From: Altererythrobacter aquiaggeris
Lineage (GTDB): Bacteria > Pseudomonadota > Alphaproteobacteria > Sphingomonadales > Sphingomonadaceae
NCBI RefSeq assembly: GCF_037154015.1
Contig: NZ_JBANRL010000001.1
Location: 1,922,001-1,986,000 of the forward strand
Direction of reading: 5' to 3'
Length of the DNA stretch: 64,000 nt
A program made the translations under genes and the position numbers. Position 1 is the stretch's first letter. The number at the start of each line of letters is the position of its first letter. Below, piece after piece: positions 26,391 to 37,466 of this stretch. Under the pieces are notes generated by a model that ran no database searches, was not told the origin of the DNA, and worked only from the letters and a program-made list of their open reading frames with translations.

Positions 26391-28216
26391 TACCTTTTAT
26401 CATCCTCGAACAATCCAGCCAGCTGCTCGATAATCGTGCCGCCGAGTTGTTCCACATCCATGATCGTCACGGCGCGTTTGTAATAGCGGGTCACATCGTG
26501 GCCTATGCCGATGGCGACAAGCTGGACGGGGGACTGTTTTTCGATCCAGTCGATCACGCGGCGCAGGTGCATTTCCAGATAGCCGGCGGAGTTTACGCTC
26601 AACGTCGAATCGTCCACCGGTGCGCCGTCCGAAATTACCATCATGATCCGGCGGTCTTCGGGCCGCGCCAGCAAACGGGTGTGCGCCCAGAGCAGCGCCT
26701 CGCCGTCGATGTTTTCCTTCAGCAGCCCCTCGCGCATCATCAGGCCGAGATTGCGGCGCGCGCGGCGCCATGGCTCGTCGGCTTTCTTATAAATGATGTG
26801 GCGCAGATCATTCAGCCGGCCCGGTGCGGCAGGTTTGCCCTCACCCAGCCATGCCTCGCGGCTTTGCCCGCCCTTCCAGGCGCGCGTGGTAAAGCCCAGA
26901 ATTTCGGTTTTCACGCCGCACCGCTCCAGCGTGCGCGCCAGAATATCCGCGCTGATAGCTGCAATTGAAATGGGCCGCCCGCGCATCGAACCGGAATTGT
27001 CGATCAGCAGCGTAACGATAGTGTCCTTGAATTCCTGATCGCGCTCGACCTTGTAACTCAATGCATGGCCGGGCATGGTCACCACGCGTGCGAGGCGGGC
27101 TGCATCCAGCATCCCTTCCTCCTGATCGAAATCCCAGCTGCGGTTCTGCTGCGCCATCAGCCGGCGTTGCAAGCGGTTGGCGAGCTTGGTCACAATGCTT
27201 TGCAAACCGGTCAGTTGGCTGTCGAGATAGGCGCGCAGACGGTCAAGTTCCTCGGCATCGCATAGCTCGTTTGCTTCGACCACTTCGTCAAAGCTGTCGG
27301 TGAATGCCTTGTAGTCGAAATTGTCGGGCAGATCGGTCCACGGGCGGTTGGGACGCACGGGCATCATGCCTTCTTCGCCGTCATCCCCCGTGTCGCCGTC
27401 GGACATTTCGTCATCATCGCCCGGTTCGGTTTCGCTGTCGCCGTCCGCGTCGCCTTCGGTGGGCTCGCCCGCCATTTCGGTCGATTGCGGTTCTGCGCCG
27501 CCTTCATCCTCGTCGTCGGTATCCTGATCGTCGGGATTTTCGCCGTCGTCTTCATCACCGTCATCGTCCGAACCGGCATCACCATCTTCGGGCAACGTCA
27601 GATCGAGGCGGCGAAGCAGATCGAGCGAAAGTGACTGGAACGCTTCCTGATCGTCAAGCGAGCAGGCCAAAGCATCAAAGCCGTCGCCAGCGCCGGTTTC
27701 GATAAATTCGCGCATCAGATCGACACCGGGCCTTGCGCGGTCCGGGATCGGCTGTCCGGTCAGCTTTTCGCGCAGCAGCAGCGCAAGCGCGGATTCCAGC
27801 GGCACATCGGCAGCGGTTTGCGCGCGGGTGATTGCATCGGATGCCGTGCGAAGGTCGCTCGCCGCGCCGATATTCTCCGCAATCCCGGCATAGCGCCGCG
27901 CGCCAAGCGCTTCGTATCGCACCAGTTCCACTGCATCATAGGCGGCCCGCGCGACGGGTTCGGCGGGCATATTTTTCTGATGCAATGTTTCGCTATGATG
28001 CCGCAGTCGCAGCGCGAAACTATCGGCAAATCCGCGCGCCTCGGCGGCCTGGTCGCGCGGCAGGCTGCGGCCCGGGAGCGGCACTTTCATGGCCTTGCCC
28101 GACAATGTCGGCGTGTCTGCGCTCCAGCCAAGTTCGACCTCCGGCTCATGTGCGAGCGCGCGCGCAGTGCCGGTTAAAGCCTGTTTGAACAGGTCGAGAG
28201 GTGTCTGGTCTGCCAA
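26390..28216 (-). CDS. cobT: Cobaltochelatase subunit CobT
   Basis: 608-aa large partner of the CobNST aerobic cobaltochelatase, which inserts cobalt into hydrogenobyrinic acid a,c-diamide in B12 synthesis; CobT carries a von Willebrand A domain and works with the AAA+ CobS. The C-terminal MIDAS is [13 protein letters not shown], and a strongly acidic linker (Asp/Glu-rich, around residues 215-300) precedes it, as usual. The start is uncertain: there is no ATG at the family N-terminus [13 protein letters not shown]; a TTG at 28216 fits homology and avoids overlap with fsa, and another TTG lies at 28276. cobS and cobN are not in the window. Confidence 0.88.
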   Translation of the reverse strand: MADQTPLDLFKQALTGTARALAHEPEVELGWSADTPTLSGKAMKVPLPGRSLPRDQAAEARGFADSFALRLRHHSETLHQKNMPAEPVARAAYDAVELVRYEALGARRYAGIAENIGAASDLRTASDAITRAQTAADVPLESALALLLREKLTGQPIPDRARPGVDLMREFIETGAGDGFDALACSLDDQEAFQSLSLDLLRRLDLTLPEDGDAGSDDDGDEDDGENPDDQDTDDEDEGGAEPQSTEMAGEPTEGDADGDSETEPGDDDEMSDGDTGDDGEEGMMPVRPNRPWTDLPDNFDYKAFTDSFDEVVEANELCDAEELDRLRAYLDSQLTGLQSIVTKLANRLQRRLMAQQNRSWDFDQEEGMLDAARLARVVTMPGHALSYKVERDQEFKDTIVTLLIDNSGSMRGRPISIAAISADILARTLERCGVKTEILGFTTRAWKGGQSREAWLGEGKPAAPGRLNDLRHIIYKKADEPWRRARRNLGLMMREGLLKENIDGEALLWAHTRLLARPEDRRIMMVISDGAPVDDSTLSVNSAGYLEMHLRRVIDWIEKQSPVQLVAIGIGHDVTRYYKRAVTIMDVEQLGGTIIEQLAGLFEDDKR

Positions 28217-28245
28217 TTTATACGCTTGGTTGGAGGAAGCCTGGA

Positions 28246-28899
28246 TCAGAGGATGCTTTGGCCGGTTTTTGCCCAATCGGCCATGAAGCCTTCGATGCCC
28301 TTGTCGGTCAGCACGTGGTTGGCCAGCGCCATGATCACCTTGGGCGGTGCAGTCATGACGTCGGCACCGATCAGCGCGCTTTCAAGCACATGGGTCGCGT
28401 GGCGCACGCTGGCGACGAGGATTTCGGTGTCGAACAGGTAATTGTTATAAATCGTCCGGATATCGCGGATCAATTCCATCCCGTTCGTGCCATTATCGTC
28501 GTGGCGTCCGACAAATGGCGAGACGAAGGTCGCCCCCGCCTTGGCCGCAAGCAGCGCCTGATTGGCACTGAAACACAGTGTGACATTGACCATCGTGCCA
28601 TCACCCGTCAGCGCCTTGCACGTTTTCAGCCCGTCAATCGTGAGCGGCACCTTGATGCAGACGTTGTCCGCAATTTTGCGCAGCACGTGTGCTTCTTTCA
28701 GCATCGTTTCATGATCGAGCGCGACCACCTCTGCGCTGACCGGGCCATCGGTCAGGCCGCAAATTTCCTTTGTGACTTCCATGAAATCGCGGCCCGATTT
28801 TGCAATCAGGCTGGGGTTTGTGGTTACCCCGTCGAGCAGACCGGTTGCAGCCAGTTCCTTGATATCGTCAATCTCGGCAGTGTCGGCGAAGAATTTCAT
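28246..28899 (-). CDS. fsa: Fructose-6-phosphate aldolase (transaldolase-like)
   Basis: 217-aa TIM-barrel aldolase of the small transaldolase subfamily. It begins [16 protein letters not shown], continues GVTTNPSLI, and has the Schiff-base Lys in [20 protein letters not shown] and [11 protein letters not shown] complete the active site. The length fits FSA/TalC-type enzymes that either cleave fructose 6-phosphate or act as transaldolase; the two activities cannot be separated by eye. GGAG precedes the ATG by 6 nt. First gene of the run leading into cobT. Confidence 0.9.
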   Translation of the reverse strand: MKFFADTAEIDDIKELAATGLLDGVTTNPSLIAKSGRDFMEVTKEICGLTDGPVSAEVVALDHETMLKEAHVLRKIADNVCIKVPLTIDGLKTCKALTGDGTMVNVTLCFSANQALLAAKAGATFVSPFVGRHDDNGTNGMELIRDIRTIYNNYLFDTEILVASVRHATHVLESALIGADVMTAPPKVIMALANHVLTDKGIEGFMADWAKTGQSIL

Positions 28900-28969
28900 A
28901 AGGCGCTCCGGCTGGTGATTCTTCGGCAGGGTATAGGAAAGCCCCCGCCGCTAAACCACCCCTGCCGGA

Positions 28970-29659
28970 TTATAATCCCGTGCCGAACACTCCGATAATC
29001 AGCGGATCGTTTGTCGCGCGCGGATTTTCGCGGATCAGCGATTCCTCGCGGCCAATCTCGCCCCAGATTATGTCATCGACCTTGCCGGAAATATTGCGCG
29101 CGACCCCGGAAAGATCGACACCGGCCAGCGCGGAGATCGCTTGTCCGACCAGCGGATCTTCGGCGATCCGCATTGCCTGGCCCAGTTGCGGGACCATCGC
29201 GTTGATCAATGTGCCCCCCATTTCGCTGCGCAGGAAGCCGGTCGCCGCGCGCGGTCCGCCGCGCACCAGCGCCTCGGCATTGCGCCAGCCGATCGTGCGA
29301 ACCGCATCCGCCACCAGCGGGGCTGCGCGGTCGGCACCTTCTTCGGCAACATCGGCAAAGGCACCCTCGAGGCGGCGCTTGAACAATGTCGAGGTCAATA
29401 TACCTGCCAACACATTGCCGCGCGCACCGAGAAACTGGTTCAACCCTGCTTGCGCGACCTGCTGATCCCAGAACCCGCCGTCTGCGGTCAGCCGGGCAAA
29501 GGCGCGCTCGCTGGACAGCAGCAACAGGCGCGACAGGGCATCGGTCAGTCCAAAGCCCGGCAGCGCGGCACAGCCCGGCAACGCAAGCGCGGCAGTGCCC
29601 ACACCCATACCGGCAATAAAATTCCGGCGGCTGGCGGCTTTATTCATGAAATCGGTCAT
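28970..29659 (-). CDS. DUF4197 domain-containing lipoprotein
   Basis: 229-aa exported protein. The start MTDFMNKAASRRNF at 29659 gives a twin-arginine-like ASRRNFIAG signal and a lipobox in ALPGC near residue 30. The mature part shows the DUF4197 pattern: LTDALSRLLLLSSERAFARL, RAAPLVADAVRTIGW, GPRAATGFLRSEMG and a C-terminal REESLIRENPRATNDP. Function is unknown for the family. It is divergent from priA. In-frame upstream sequence would overlap priA and is not used. Confidence 0.82.
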   Translation of the reverse strand: MTDFMNKAASRRNFIAGMGVGTAALALPGCAALPGFGLTDALSRLLLLSSERAFARLTADGGFWDQQVAQAGLNQFLGARGNVLAGILTSTLFKRRLEGAFADVAEEGADRAAPLVADAVRTIGWRNAEALVRGGPRAATGFLRSEMGGTLINAMVPQLGQAMRIAEDPLVGQAISALAGVDLSGVARNISGKVDDIIWGEIGREESLIRENPRATNDPLIIGVFGTGL

Positions 29660-29717
29660 CGCTGCGTCCTTATCCTTGTCGCGGAGGTATTGTCCCGCCC
29701 ATATAGGACGCAAGCAC

Positions 29718-31883
29718 ATGAACCGCGTCCGACTCCTCATATTCAATGCCGCACTGGGCCCCCTGGACTACCGCGTGCCTGACGGCATGGATGTAGGCCC
29801 GGGCTCGGTTGTCCGCGCGCCGCTGGGGCCGCGCGAAATTGTCGGCATTGTCTGGGAACCGGAACGGTTGCAGGCAGATAGCGTTCCTGACGCCCGCCTG
29901 CGCCCGCTGCGCGGGGTCATGCCGGTACCGCCGCTGAGCGCCAGATTGCGCCGCCTGATCGAATGGACGGCCGACTATTATTGCGCGCCGCTGGCATCTG
30001 TGGCGCGAATGGTGCTGTCCAGCGGTGCCGCGCTGAAAGGCGCCGCCACAATGACCGAATACCGGCTGAGCGGGCGCGAACCTGATCGAATGACCCCCCG
30101 GCGTGCCGTAGCGATGGACGCGCTGCAGGGTGAGCAGGCGACGATCCGCGAGCTTGCGGAATTGTCCGGCGTGAGCGAGGGCGTGCTGCGCGGCCTCGTC
30201 GGTCAGAACGTTTTGGAACAGGTCGAGGTCGATATCGACCGCCCCTATCCGCTCGCGCGCGCCGATCATGATCCGCCTGAACTGGAACCGGGCCAGCAGG
30301 AAGTATCGGCGCGGCTGGTGGAAGCGGTGGAAGCGGCAGAATTCGCGCCATTCCTGCTCGACGGGGTGACCGGGTCCGGCAAAACGGAAACCTATTTCGA
30401 AGCGCTCGCCGCCGCGCTCAGAAATGGCCGTCAGGTGCTGGTGCTGCTGCCTGAGATCGCGCTGACGGAGGCTTTTCTCCGGCGGTTCGAGCAGCGGTTC
30501 GGGGCGCCGCCGATCGTGTGGCACTCCTCGCTCAAATCGACCGAACGCAGGCGTGCGTGGCGCGCAATCGCGAGCGGGCGCGCGCAAGTGGTGGTCGGCG
30601 CACGGTCATCGCTGTTCCTGCCCTATAAAAACCTCGGGCTGATCGTGGTGGACGAAGCGCACGAAGTTTCCTTCAAACAGGACGAGGGTGTGCGCTACAA
30701 TGCCCGCGATGTCGCAGTCATGCGCGCGCGGTTCGAAAATGTGCCGGTGGTGCTGGCCAGCGCGACACCCGCGCTCGAAAGCCTGCATATGGCCGATAGC
30801 GGGATTTACGAAAAACTGGTGCTGGCAAGCCGTTTCGGCGGCGCGCAACTGCCCGAAATCGGAATTGTCGATCTGCGCGAGGAAAAGCCCGAACGGGGCC
30901 GCTGGCTTGCACCCAGACTGGTGGAAGAACTCAAGCTGCGGCTGGAGAAAGGCGAACAATCGCTGCTGTTCCTCAATCGCCGCGGTTATGCTCCGCTCAC
31001 TTTGTGCCGCCATTGCGGTTACCGCTTCCAATGCCCCAATTGTTCCGCATGGCTGGTCGAACACCGGCTGAGCCAGCGGCTGGCCTGCCATCATTGCGGG
31101 CATGAAACACAGCCGCCCGGGACTTGCCCGGAATGCGGCGAACCCGATTGTCTGGTTGCTTGCGGGCCCGGCGTGGAACGGATCGCCGATGAAGTTCGCG
31201 AAATAATGCCCGGCGCCCGCGTGGCGGTGGTAACATCCGACACGCTAAACTCGCCCGAAAAGGCTGCACAATTCGTGGCAGAGGCCGAATCCGGCGTGAT
31301 TGACGTTATCGTCGGGACGCAGCTTGTGACGAAAGGGTTCCACTTCCCCGAACTGACTCTGGTGGGCGTGGTGGACGCCGATCTTGGGCTGGAGGGCGGC
31401 GATCTGCGGGCCGCCGAACGCACTTACCAGCAAATCGCGCAAGTGGCGGGCCGTGCAGGGCGCGGGAGCAAGCCGGGCGAAGTGCTGATCCAGACACGCC
31501 ATCCGGAGGCCGCCGTCATCGCCGCACTTGCAGCGGGCGACCGCGACGCATTTTACGAAGCGGAAACCGAATCCCGCCGCGGCGCGGGCGCGCCGCCGTT
31601 CGGCCGCTGGGCCGCGATCATCGTATCGAGCGAGGATGAAGCCGAGGCCCGCGACGCCGCGCGCGCAATCGGCGGAAAACGGCCACAAATGGACGATCTC
31701 ATGGTGCTGGGCCCCGCCCCTGCTCCGATGGCACTATTACGCGGGCGCTACCGCTACAGGCTGCTGATAAACGCGCGGCGTACGGCTGCGTTGCAGGATG
31801 TGATCCGCGCATGGCTGGCCGAATTCAGGTTTCCCGCCGGGGTCAGGGTCGGGGTTGATATCGACCCATATAGTTTCGTCTGA
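29718..31883 (+). CDS. priA: Primosomal protein N' (replication restart helicase PriA)
   Basis: 721-aa SF2 helicase that reloads the replisome at stalled forks. The N-terminal 3'-OH-binding region (VRLLIFNAALGPLDYRVP) is followed by Walker A GVTGSGKTETYF, the DEAH box VVDEAHEVSF, and the zinc region with four Cys pairs (CRHCGYRF, CPNCSAW, CHHCGHE, CPECGEPDC). Motif VI region is QVAGRAGRG. The start at 29718 gives the family N-terminus; the frame is open upstream but only opposite the DUF4197 gene. It is slightly shorter than the 732 aa E. coli protein. Confidence 0.95.
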   Translation: MNRVRLLIFNAALGPLDYRVPDGMDVGPGSVVRAPLGPREIVGIVWEPERLQADSVPDARLRPLRGVMPVPPLSARLRRLIEWTADYYCAPLASVARMVLSSGAALKGAATMTEYRLSGREPDRMTPRRAVAMDALQGEQATIRELAELSGVSEGVLRGLVGQNVLEQVEVDIDRPYPLARADHDPPELEPGQQEVSARLVEAVEAAEFAPFLLDGVTGSGKTETYFEALAAALRNGRQVLVLLPEIALTEAFLRRFEQRFGAPPIVWHSSLKSTERRRAWRAIASGRAQVVVGARSSLFLPYKNLGLIVVDEAHEVSFKQDEGVRYNARDVAVMRARFENVPVVLASATPALESLHMADSGIYEKLVLASRFGGAQLPEIGIVDLREEKPERGRWLAPRLVEELKLRLEKGEQSLLFLNRRGYAPLTLCRHCGYRFQCPNCSAWLVEHRLSQRLACHHCGHETQPPGTCPECGEPDCLVACGPGVERIADEVREIMPGARVAVVTSDTLNSPEKAAQFVAEAESGVIDVIVGTQLVTKGFHFPELTLVGVVDADLGLEGGDLRAAERTYQQIAQVAGRAGRGSKPGEVLIQTRHPEAAVIAALAAGDRDAFYEAETESRRGAGAPPFGRWAAIIVSSEDEAEARDAARAIGGKRPQMDDLMVLGPAPAPMALLRGRYRYRLLINARRTAALQDVIRAWLAEFRFPAGVRVGVDIDPYSFV

Positions 31884-31963
31884 AACCGGCGGGAAAGCCC
31901 TGCATTTACGCTTTAAAGCCATTGTAGCTTGGCCTCGCGTCAGCATTTGCTATGCGGGGCGCC

Positions 31964-32893
31964 ATGAACGCCGCACTGGACCCCAAACACGAAGCAAAAA
32001 TGGCTAGCGACACTCCGCTATTCGCGGCGTTGCCGGGCGATATCCGCGCATCTTTCGAATTCTTTCCGCCCAAAAGCGAACGGATGGAAGCGCTGCTGTG
32101 GGATGCGGTCCAGCAATTGGCACCGCTGCATCCCAGCTTCGTATCGGTAACCTACGGCGCGGGCGGTTCGACGCGCGAGCGAACGCATAACACGGTCGCC
32201 CGCATCATCCGCGAGGCCGGGCTGCCCGCTGCAGCGCATCTGACCTGTGTCGATGCCAGCAAGGCCGAAATCCGCGAAGTGGCCGAACAGTATTGGGAAG
32301 CCGGTGTCAGGCATATCGTGGCCCTGCGCGGCGATGCGGGCGAGCCGGGCTTGCCTTTCAAGCCGCATCCCGAAGGCTTCGCCAATGCCGCACAGCTAGT
32401 GCGCGGATTGAAAGACATCGCCGATTTCGAAATATCGGTGGCAGCCTATCCCGAAACCCATCCCGATGCGTCATGTCCCGATAGCGATATCGACAATCTG
32501 GCACGCAAACTGGACGCCGGGGCAACCCGCGCAATCACCCAGTTCTTCTTCAGCGCAGACACTTTCTTCCGCTTTCGCGACAAGCTGGCGGCGCGCGGGA
32601 TCGATGCACCGGTCGTGCCCGGAATTCTGCCGGTGACCAACGTGGCGCAAGCGCGAAAGTTTGCCGGCGCTTGCGGCGCGCAAATTCCCGACTGGATGGA
32701 CGGACTGTTCGAAGGTCTGGACGCGCGCCCTGCCAGCCGTCAGCTGGTTGCAGCAACCATCGCCGCCGAACTGTGCCGCAGACTGTATGCCGGCGGCGTC
32801 AGGGACCTGCATTTCTACACGCTCAACCGTGCGGAGCTGGCTTATGCGATTTGCCATCTGCTCGGGATGCGTCCGGCAGAGAATACCGCATGA
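31964..32893 (+). CDS. metF: Methylenetetrahydrofolate reductase [NAD(P)H]
   Basis: 309-aa flavoprotein that makes 5-methyl-THF for methionine synthesis. The N-terminal FEFFPPKSE and SVTYGAGGSTRERT carry the catalytic Glu and FAD contacts; HIVALRGDAGEPG and PETHPDA follow. Its stop overlaps the ATG of the homocysteine methyltransferase gene by ATGA (32890-32893), coupling it to the two metH genes. The 80-bp leader shows no obvious riboswitch fold. The ATG at 31964 follows a GGGG; a later in-frame ATG at 32000 is possible. Confidence 0.93.
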   Translation: MNAALDPKHEAKMASDTPLFAALPGDIRASFEFFPPKSERMEALLWDAVQQLAPLHPSFVSVTYGAGGSTRERTHNTVARIIREAGLPAAAHLTCVDASKAEIREVAEQYWEAGVRHIVALRGDAGEPGLPFKPHPEGFANAAQLVRGLKDIADFEISVAAYPETHPDASCPDSDIDNLARKLDAGATRAITQFFFSADTFFRFRDKLAARGIDAPVVPGILPVTNVAQARKFAGACGAQIPDWMDGLFEGLDARPASRQLVAATIAAELCRRLYAGGVRDLHFYTLNRAELAYAICHLLGMRPAENTA

Positions 32894-33936
32894 CTGTTCG
32901 TGAACAATTCCTGCGCGAAGCGGGCAAGCGGATATTGGTGAAAGACGGCCCTTATGGAACGGCAATCCAGAACGAAGCCCTCGATGAAGCAGGCTATAAA
33001 GGGGCTTACGAGCTTGGCTTCGACCAGAAGGGCAACAATGACCTTCTGAACCTGACACAGCCGGCAATTATCGCAAAAATCTGCGACCGGTATATTGCAG
33101 CGGGCGCGCATGTTCTGGCAACCAACACGTTCAATTCCACCCGCATCAGCCAGGCCGATTACGGCGCGGAAGCATTGGTGCCTCAGATCAACCGCCGCGC
33201 CGCCGAGATCATCCGTGAGCGGATAACCGCCGCAACCCAGGCAGACGGTATTCCGCGCTTCGTTGCCGGGGCGATGGGCCCGACCAACAAGACACTGTCG
33301 CTGTCACCCGATGTCGAAGACCCCGGCTTCCGCGAAGTGACCTTTGACGAGGTCGCCGAAGTTTATCTGGAACAGGCGTCAGCCCTGCTGGAAGGCGGCG
33401 CAGACTTCATTCTGGTCGAGACGATTTTCGATACGCTGAATGCCAAGGCCGCGATCATGGCGGTCCGTACACTCGCCGGGCAAATGGACCGCGACATTCC
33501 GCTGATGCTTTCCATGACGCTGACCGACCTTTCGGGACGCAATCTGTCGGGCCATACGGTCGAAGCATTCTGGAATGCCGTCCGCCATGCCAAACCGCTT
33601 ACGGTCGGGCTGAATTGCAGCTTCGGGGCGGAACAATTGCGGCCGCATATCCGTGTGCTCTCGGACAACGCCAATACGCTGGTCATGGCCTATCCCAATG
33701 CCGGGCTGCCCAACGATCTGGGCGAATATGACGAATTGCCCGAAACCACGTCTGCGCTTGTGCGCGAATGGGCCGAAAACGGGCAGGTCAACGTGCTTGG
33801 CGGGTGCTGCGGTTCCACGCCCGAGCATATTGCGGCGATTGCACGGGCCTGCGAGGGCCTCGCACCGCGCCCGCTGCCCGACCTGACCACTATCACCCGG
33901 CTTGCGGGTCTGGAACCTTTCGAGATTGCCGCCTGA
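32890..33936 (+). CDS. metH: Homocysteine S-methyltransferase module of split MetH
   Basis: 348-aa protein equal to the N-terminal homocysteine-binding barrel of cobalamin-dependent methionine synthase. Zinc-ligand cysteines are seen in [10 protein letters not shown] and [20 protein letters not shown] and [16 protein letters not shown] are typical. It is a separate gene here, coupled to metF (ATGA) and to the rest of MetH (TGATG at 33934-33938). Together with the next gene it makes a complete MetH. Confidence 0.93.
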   Translation: MTVREQFLREAGKRILVKDGPYGTAIQNEALDEAGYKGAYELGFDQKGNNDLLNLTQPAIIAKICDRYIAAGAHVLATNTFNSTRISQADYGAEALVPQINRRAAEIIRERITAATQADGIPRFVAGAMGPTNKTLSLSPDVEDPGFREVTFDEVAEVYLEQASALLEGGADFILVETIFDTLNAKAAIMAVRTLAGQMDRDIPLMLSMTLTDLSGRNLSGHTVEAFWNAVRHAKPLTVGLNCSFGAEQLRPHIRVLSDNANTLVMAYPNAGLPNDLGEYDELPETTSALVREWAENGQVNVLGGCCGSTPEHIAAIARACEGLAPRPLPDLTTITRLAGLEPFEIAA

Positions 33937-36563
33937 TGACAGCCCGCAACACGGCCCGTTTCGTCAATGTCGGCGAACGCACCAATGTAACCGGATCAGC
34001 CCGCTTCAAGAAGCTGGTCATGGCGGACGATTACGAGGCTGCGGTCGAAGTCGCGCGTCAGCAGGTCGAAAACGGCGCGCAGATAATCGATGTGAATATG
34101 GACGAAGGGCTGCTTGACGCGGTCCACGCCATGACCACGTTCCTGAAACTGATCGCTGCCGAACCCGATATCGCCCGCGTTCCGGTGATGATCGACAGTT
34201 CCAGATGGGAAGTGATCGAAGCGGGTCTGAAATGCGTATCGGGCAAACCGGTCGTCAATTCGATCAGCATGAAGGAAGGCGAAGAGCAATTTCTAAGCCA
34301 GGCTCGCAAATGCATGGATTATGGCGCTGCTGCGGTGATCATGGCATTTGACGAACAAGGCCAGGCCGACACCAAAGCCCGCAAGGTCGAAATCTGCAAG
34401 CGGGCTTATGATCTGCTGACCGGAATCGGCTTTCCGCCCGAAGACATTATCTTCGATGCCAACGTTTTTGCGGTTGCCACCGGGATCGAGGAACATGACC
34501 GCTACGGCCTCGACTTCATCGAGGCGGTGCGCGAAATCAAGGCCGCGTGTCCGCACGTTCTGACCAGCGGCGGCCTGTCAAACCTCAGCTTCAGCTTCCG
34601 CGGCAACGAACCGGTGCGCCGCGCGATGCATTCGGTGTTTCTTTATCACGCAATTCCTGCCGGCCTCGACATGGCAATCGTCAATGCAGGGCAGCTGGAT
34701 ATTTACGACCAGATCGATCCGGTCCTGCGCGAAGCCTGTGAAGACGTCATTTTGATGCGCCCCGTCAAAGGCGCGGAGACTGCAACCGAACGACTGATCA
34801 CGCTGGCCGAAAGCTATCGCGGAACCGATGCGGCACAGGAAAAAGCTGCTGCCGAATGGCGCGGCTGGGCTGTTGAAAGACGGCTGGAACACGCGCTGGT
34901 CAAAGGGATCGATGCGGATATCGTATCCGATACCGAAGAAATGCGTGCCGCGACCGAGGCGGCTGGCGGACGGCCGATCGAAGTCATCGAAGGGCCGTTG
35001 ATGGACGGTATGAATGTCGTCGGTGACCTGTTCGGCAGCGGCAAGATGTTCCTCCCGCAAGTGGTGAAATCGGCCCGCGTGATGAAGAAGGCCGTTGCCC
35101 ATCTGATCCCTTATATCGAGGCCGAAAAGGCCGAAGGCGCGCGCGCCAAGGGCAGGATCGTGATGGCGACCGTCAAGGGCGATGTGCACGATATCGGCAA
35201 GAACATCGTTGGCGTCGTGCTGCAATGCAACGGTTACGAAGTGATCGATCTGGGCGTCATGGCTCCATGGCCCAAAATTCTCGAAGCCGCGCGGGAACAC
35301 GGCGCCGATATGATCGGTCTGTCAGGCCTGATTACCCCCTCGCTTGACGAGATGGTCACGGTTGCCGAAGAAATGCAGCGCGCGGGGATGACCATGCCGC
35401 TGCTGATCGGCGGCGCAACCACCAGCAAGGTCCACACCGCGCTGCGCATCGACCCGGCCTATGACGGGCCGGTAATCCATGTGCTCGATGCCAGCCGCGC
35501 GGTTGGCGTGGCGTCGCAATTGCTGTCCGACACGCAGCGTGACGGTTTTGTCGAAAGCACGGCCTCGGATTACGAGCATGTGCGCGATGTCCGCGCCGGC
35601 AAGGGGCAAAGCGCGCTGCTCAGCCTCGAAGATGCGCGGGCGAATTCCTACGATCCTTATCTCAGCGACAAGGCGGCACCGCCGCTGCAACCGGGTGTAC
35701 ACGTGTTCGACGACTGGCCGCTGGCCGATCTTCGCGAATATATCGACTGGACGCCGTTTTTCCGCGCATGGGAACTGCATGGCAATTATCCGGCCATCCT
35801 GCAGGATGATGTCGTAGGCGAAAGCGCAACCAGCCTGTTTGCCGACGCGCAGGCGATGCTCGACCGGATCATCGGCGAAAAATGGCTTACCGCACGCGGC
35901 GTCTGCGGGTTCTGGCCCTGCGCAAGGGATGGCGACGATGTGACGATCCACCGCGTCAACCGCGAGGAGCATTTGACGCTGCCCTTCCTGCGCCAGCAAG
36001 TAAAAAAATCGCGCGACCGCGCCAATATGTGTCTGGCGGATTTTATCGATCCGGCAGGTGACTGGATTGGCGGTTTTGCCGTAAGCATCCACGGGATTGG
36101 CGAACATATCGCCCGTTTTCAGGCCGATAACGATGATTATTCGGACATTCTGCTAAAGGCGCTGGCCGACCGGTTTGCCGAAGCATTCGCCGAACGGTTG
36201 CACAAGCATGTCCGCACTGATCTGTGGGGTTATTCTCCTGCCGAACAACTGTCGAATGAAGCGCTGGTCAAAGAGAAATATCGCGGCATCCGCCCTGCGC
36301 CGGGCTATCCGGCCTGCCCCGATCATTCGCTTAAACCGATCCTGTTCGATCTGCTCGATGCGGAAAATGCTGCCGGCATTTCGTTGACCGAAAGTTATGC
36401 AATGCTGCCCACCGCCGCTGTTAGCGGGTTTTATTTTGCCCATCCCGAAAGCCAGTATTTCGGCGTCGCACGAATTGGCCGCGACCAGTTGGAAGATTAT
36501 GCCAGCCGCCGCAAAATCGACTTGTCCACCGCGGAAAAATGGTTGCGGCCCAACCTCGACTAA
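33936..36563 (+). CDS. metH: Methionine synthase, folate/cobalamin/activation modules of split MetH
   Basis: 875-aa protein with the remaining MetH domains in order: pterin-binding barrel ([16 protein letters not shown] at the N-terminus, with INAG-type strands), the cobalamin cap and Rossmann domain with the cobalt-ligand motif [12 protein letters not shown] near residue 410 and [12 protein letters not shown], and the AdoMet-binding activation domain with [16 protein letters not shown]. It transfers the methyl group from methyl-THF to homocysteine through B12, using the separate homocysteine module from the preceding gene. The start overlaps that gene's stop by 1 bp. There is no fusion to, or remnant of, the homocysteine domain. 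Confidence 0.94.
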   Translation: MTARNTARFVNVGERTNVTGSARFKKLVMADDYEAAVEVARQQVENGAQIIDVNMDEGLLDAVHAMTTFLKLIAAEPDIARVPVMIDSSRWEVIEAGLKCVSGKPVVNSISMKEGEEQFLSQARKCMDYGAAAVIMAFDEQGQADTKARKVEICKRAYDLLTGIGFPPEDIIFDANVFAVATGIEEHDRYGLDFIEAVREIKAACPHVLTSGGLSNLSFSFRGNEPVRRAMHSVFLYHAIPAGLDMAIVNAGQLDIYDQIDPVLREACEDVILMRPVKGAETATERLITLAESYRGTDAAQEKAAAEWRGWAVERRLEHALVKGIDADIVSDTEEMRAATEAAGGRPIEVIEGPLMDGMNVVGDLFGSGKMFLPQVVKSARVMKKAVAHLIPYIEAEKAEGARAKGRIVMATVKGDVHDIGKNIVGVVLQCNGYEVIDLGVMAPWPKILEAAREHGADMIGLSGLITPSLDEMVTVAEEMQRAGMTMPLLIGGATTSKVHTALRIDPAYDGPVIHVLDASRAVGVASQLLSDTQRDGFVESTASDYEHVRDVRAGKGQSALLSLEDARANSYDPYLSDKAAPPLQPGVHVFDDWPLADLREYIDWTPFFRAWELHGNYPAILQDDVVGESATSLFADAQAMLDRIIGEKWLTARGVCGFWPCARDGDDVTIHRVNREEHLTLPFLRQQVKKSRDRANMCLADFIDPAGDWIGGFAVSIHGIGEHIARFQADNDDYSDILLKALADRFAEAFAERLHKHVRTDLWGYSPAEQLSNEALVKEKYRGIRPAPGYPACPDHSLKPILFDLLDAENAAGISLTESYAMLPTAAVSGFYFAHPESQYFGVARIGRDQLEDYASRRKIDLSTAEKWLRPNLD

Positions 36564-36577
36564 GGCACATATCGGGC

Positions 36578-37426
36578 ATGAACATCCGTCCATTTTTCCT
36601 TGTTATTCTGGCTATTTGTCTGGCCGCTTGCGGTGATAGCGCACCAAATTACGCAGCGAACGATCCGGTGCCGCAACACGTGGCAACATCACTGCAGTCC
36701 AAAGTGCTTGGCGAGGCTCGCGATATCGCGATCTGGCTACCGCCGGAATATGCCGCGAACGATCAGGACTATCCCGTGGTCTATATGCCCGATGGCGGGG
36801 TGAAGGAAGATTTCCCCCATATTGCCAATACGCTCGCCGGGATGATCGCGGCCGGCGAGATTGCGCCGGTCATTCTGGTGGGTGTTTCAAATACCGAACG
36901 GGGGCGCGACATGACCCCGGCCTCCACCACCGATTACGACAGGGATTTCGGCCCGCAAACCGATGGTGCGAAGAATTTCCGCGCCTTCTGGCGTGACGAA
37001 TTGATCCCGATGATCGAGCGTCAATATCGGACAAATAGCGAACGCGCGATTGTCGGCGAATCGTTTGCAGGACTGTTCATTATGGACAGCTTCTTCCGTG
37101 AACCGGAGGTTTTCCAACGCCATATCGCCATCGATCCGTCGCTGTGGTGGGATGATTTTGCGCTTGTCAAAATGTCCGAGCGAAATCTGGGGGCGACGGA
37201 CACGAACGGCATTACCTTATGGTTTGCCGGGTCGGATGCCGAAGACATCAATATTCACACCACCGCTCTGGCAAGGGTGCTGCGGATCAGCGCGCCCGAT
37301 AGCTTGCGATGGAAATATGTTTCGATGCCCGAAGAACAGCACAGCACAATCTACCGTGCCGCAAAGGAAGACGCATTCCGCTGGGCGCTATGGCCCGCTC
37401 GGACACAATCCGCCGCCAACCGGTAA
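36578..37426 (+). CDS. Alpha/beta-hydrolase esterase, lipoprotein
   Basis: 282-aa predicted lipoprotein esterase of the esterase-D/enterochelin-esterase-like fold. The signal MNIRPFFLVILAICLAAC ends at a lipobox Cys. The nucleophile elbow is VGESFAGLF, and a candidate His is in MPEEQHSTIY; DPSLWWDD fits the acid loop region. Substrates in the family range from siderophores to carbohydrate esters; none is indicated here. It starts 14 bp after metH and 40 bp before the photolyase gene, so it could be read with either. Confidence 0.83.
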   Translation: MNIRPFFLVILAICLAACGDSAPNYAANDPVPQHVATSLQSKVLGEARDIAIWLPPEYAANDQDYPVVYMPDGGVKEDFPHIANTLAGMIAAGEIAPVILVGVSNTERGRDMTPASTTDYDRDFGPQTDGAKNFRAFWRDELIPMIERQYRTNSERAIVGESFAGLFIMDSFFREPEVFQRHIAIDPSLWWDDFALVKMSERNLGATDTNGITLWFAGSDAEDINIHTTALARVLRISAPDSLRWKYVSMPEEQHSTIYRAAKEDAFRWALWPARTQSAANR

Positions 37427-37466
37427 GCCGTTCGGCACTGAAGCCGCTCTCGCGCATTGGCATGAT

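Noticed and set aside
28924-28967. Terminator after the DUF4197 gene (CGGCAGGG/CCCTGCCG)
   Set aside because: The 8-bp stem has a 28-nt loop and no T-tract on the relevant strand, so chance pairing is as likely.
31884-31963. SAM or B12 riboswitch before metF
   Set aside because: The leader is only about 80 bp and I could not find the conserved cores of either class.
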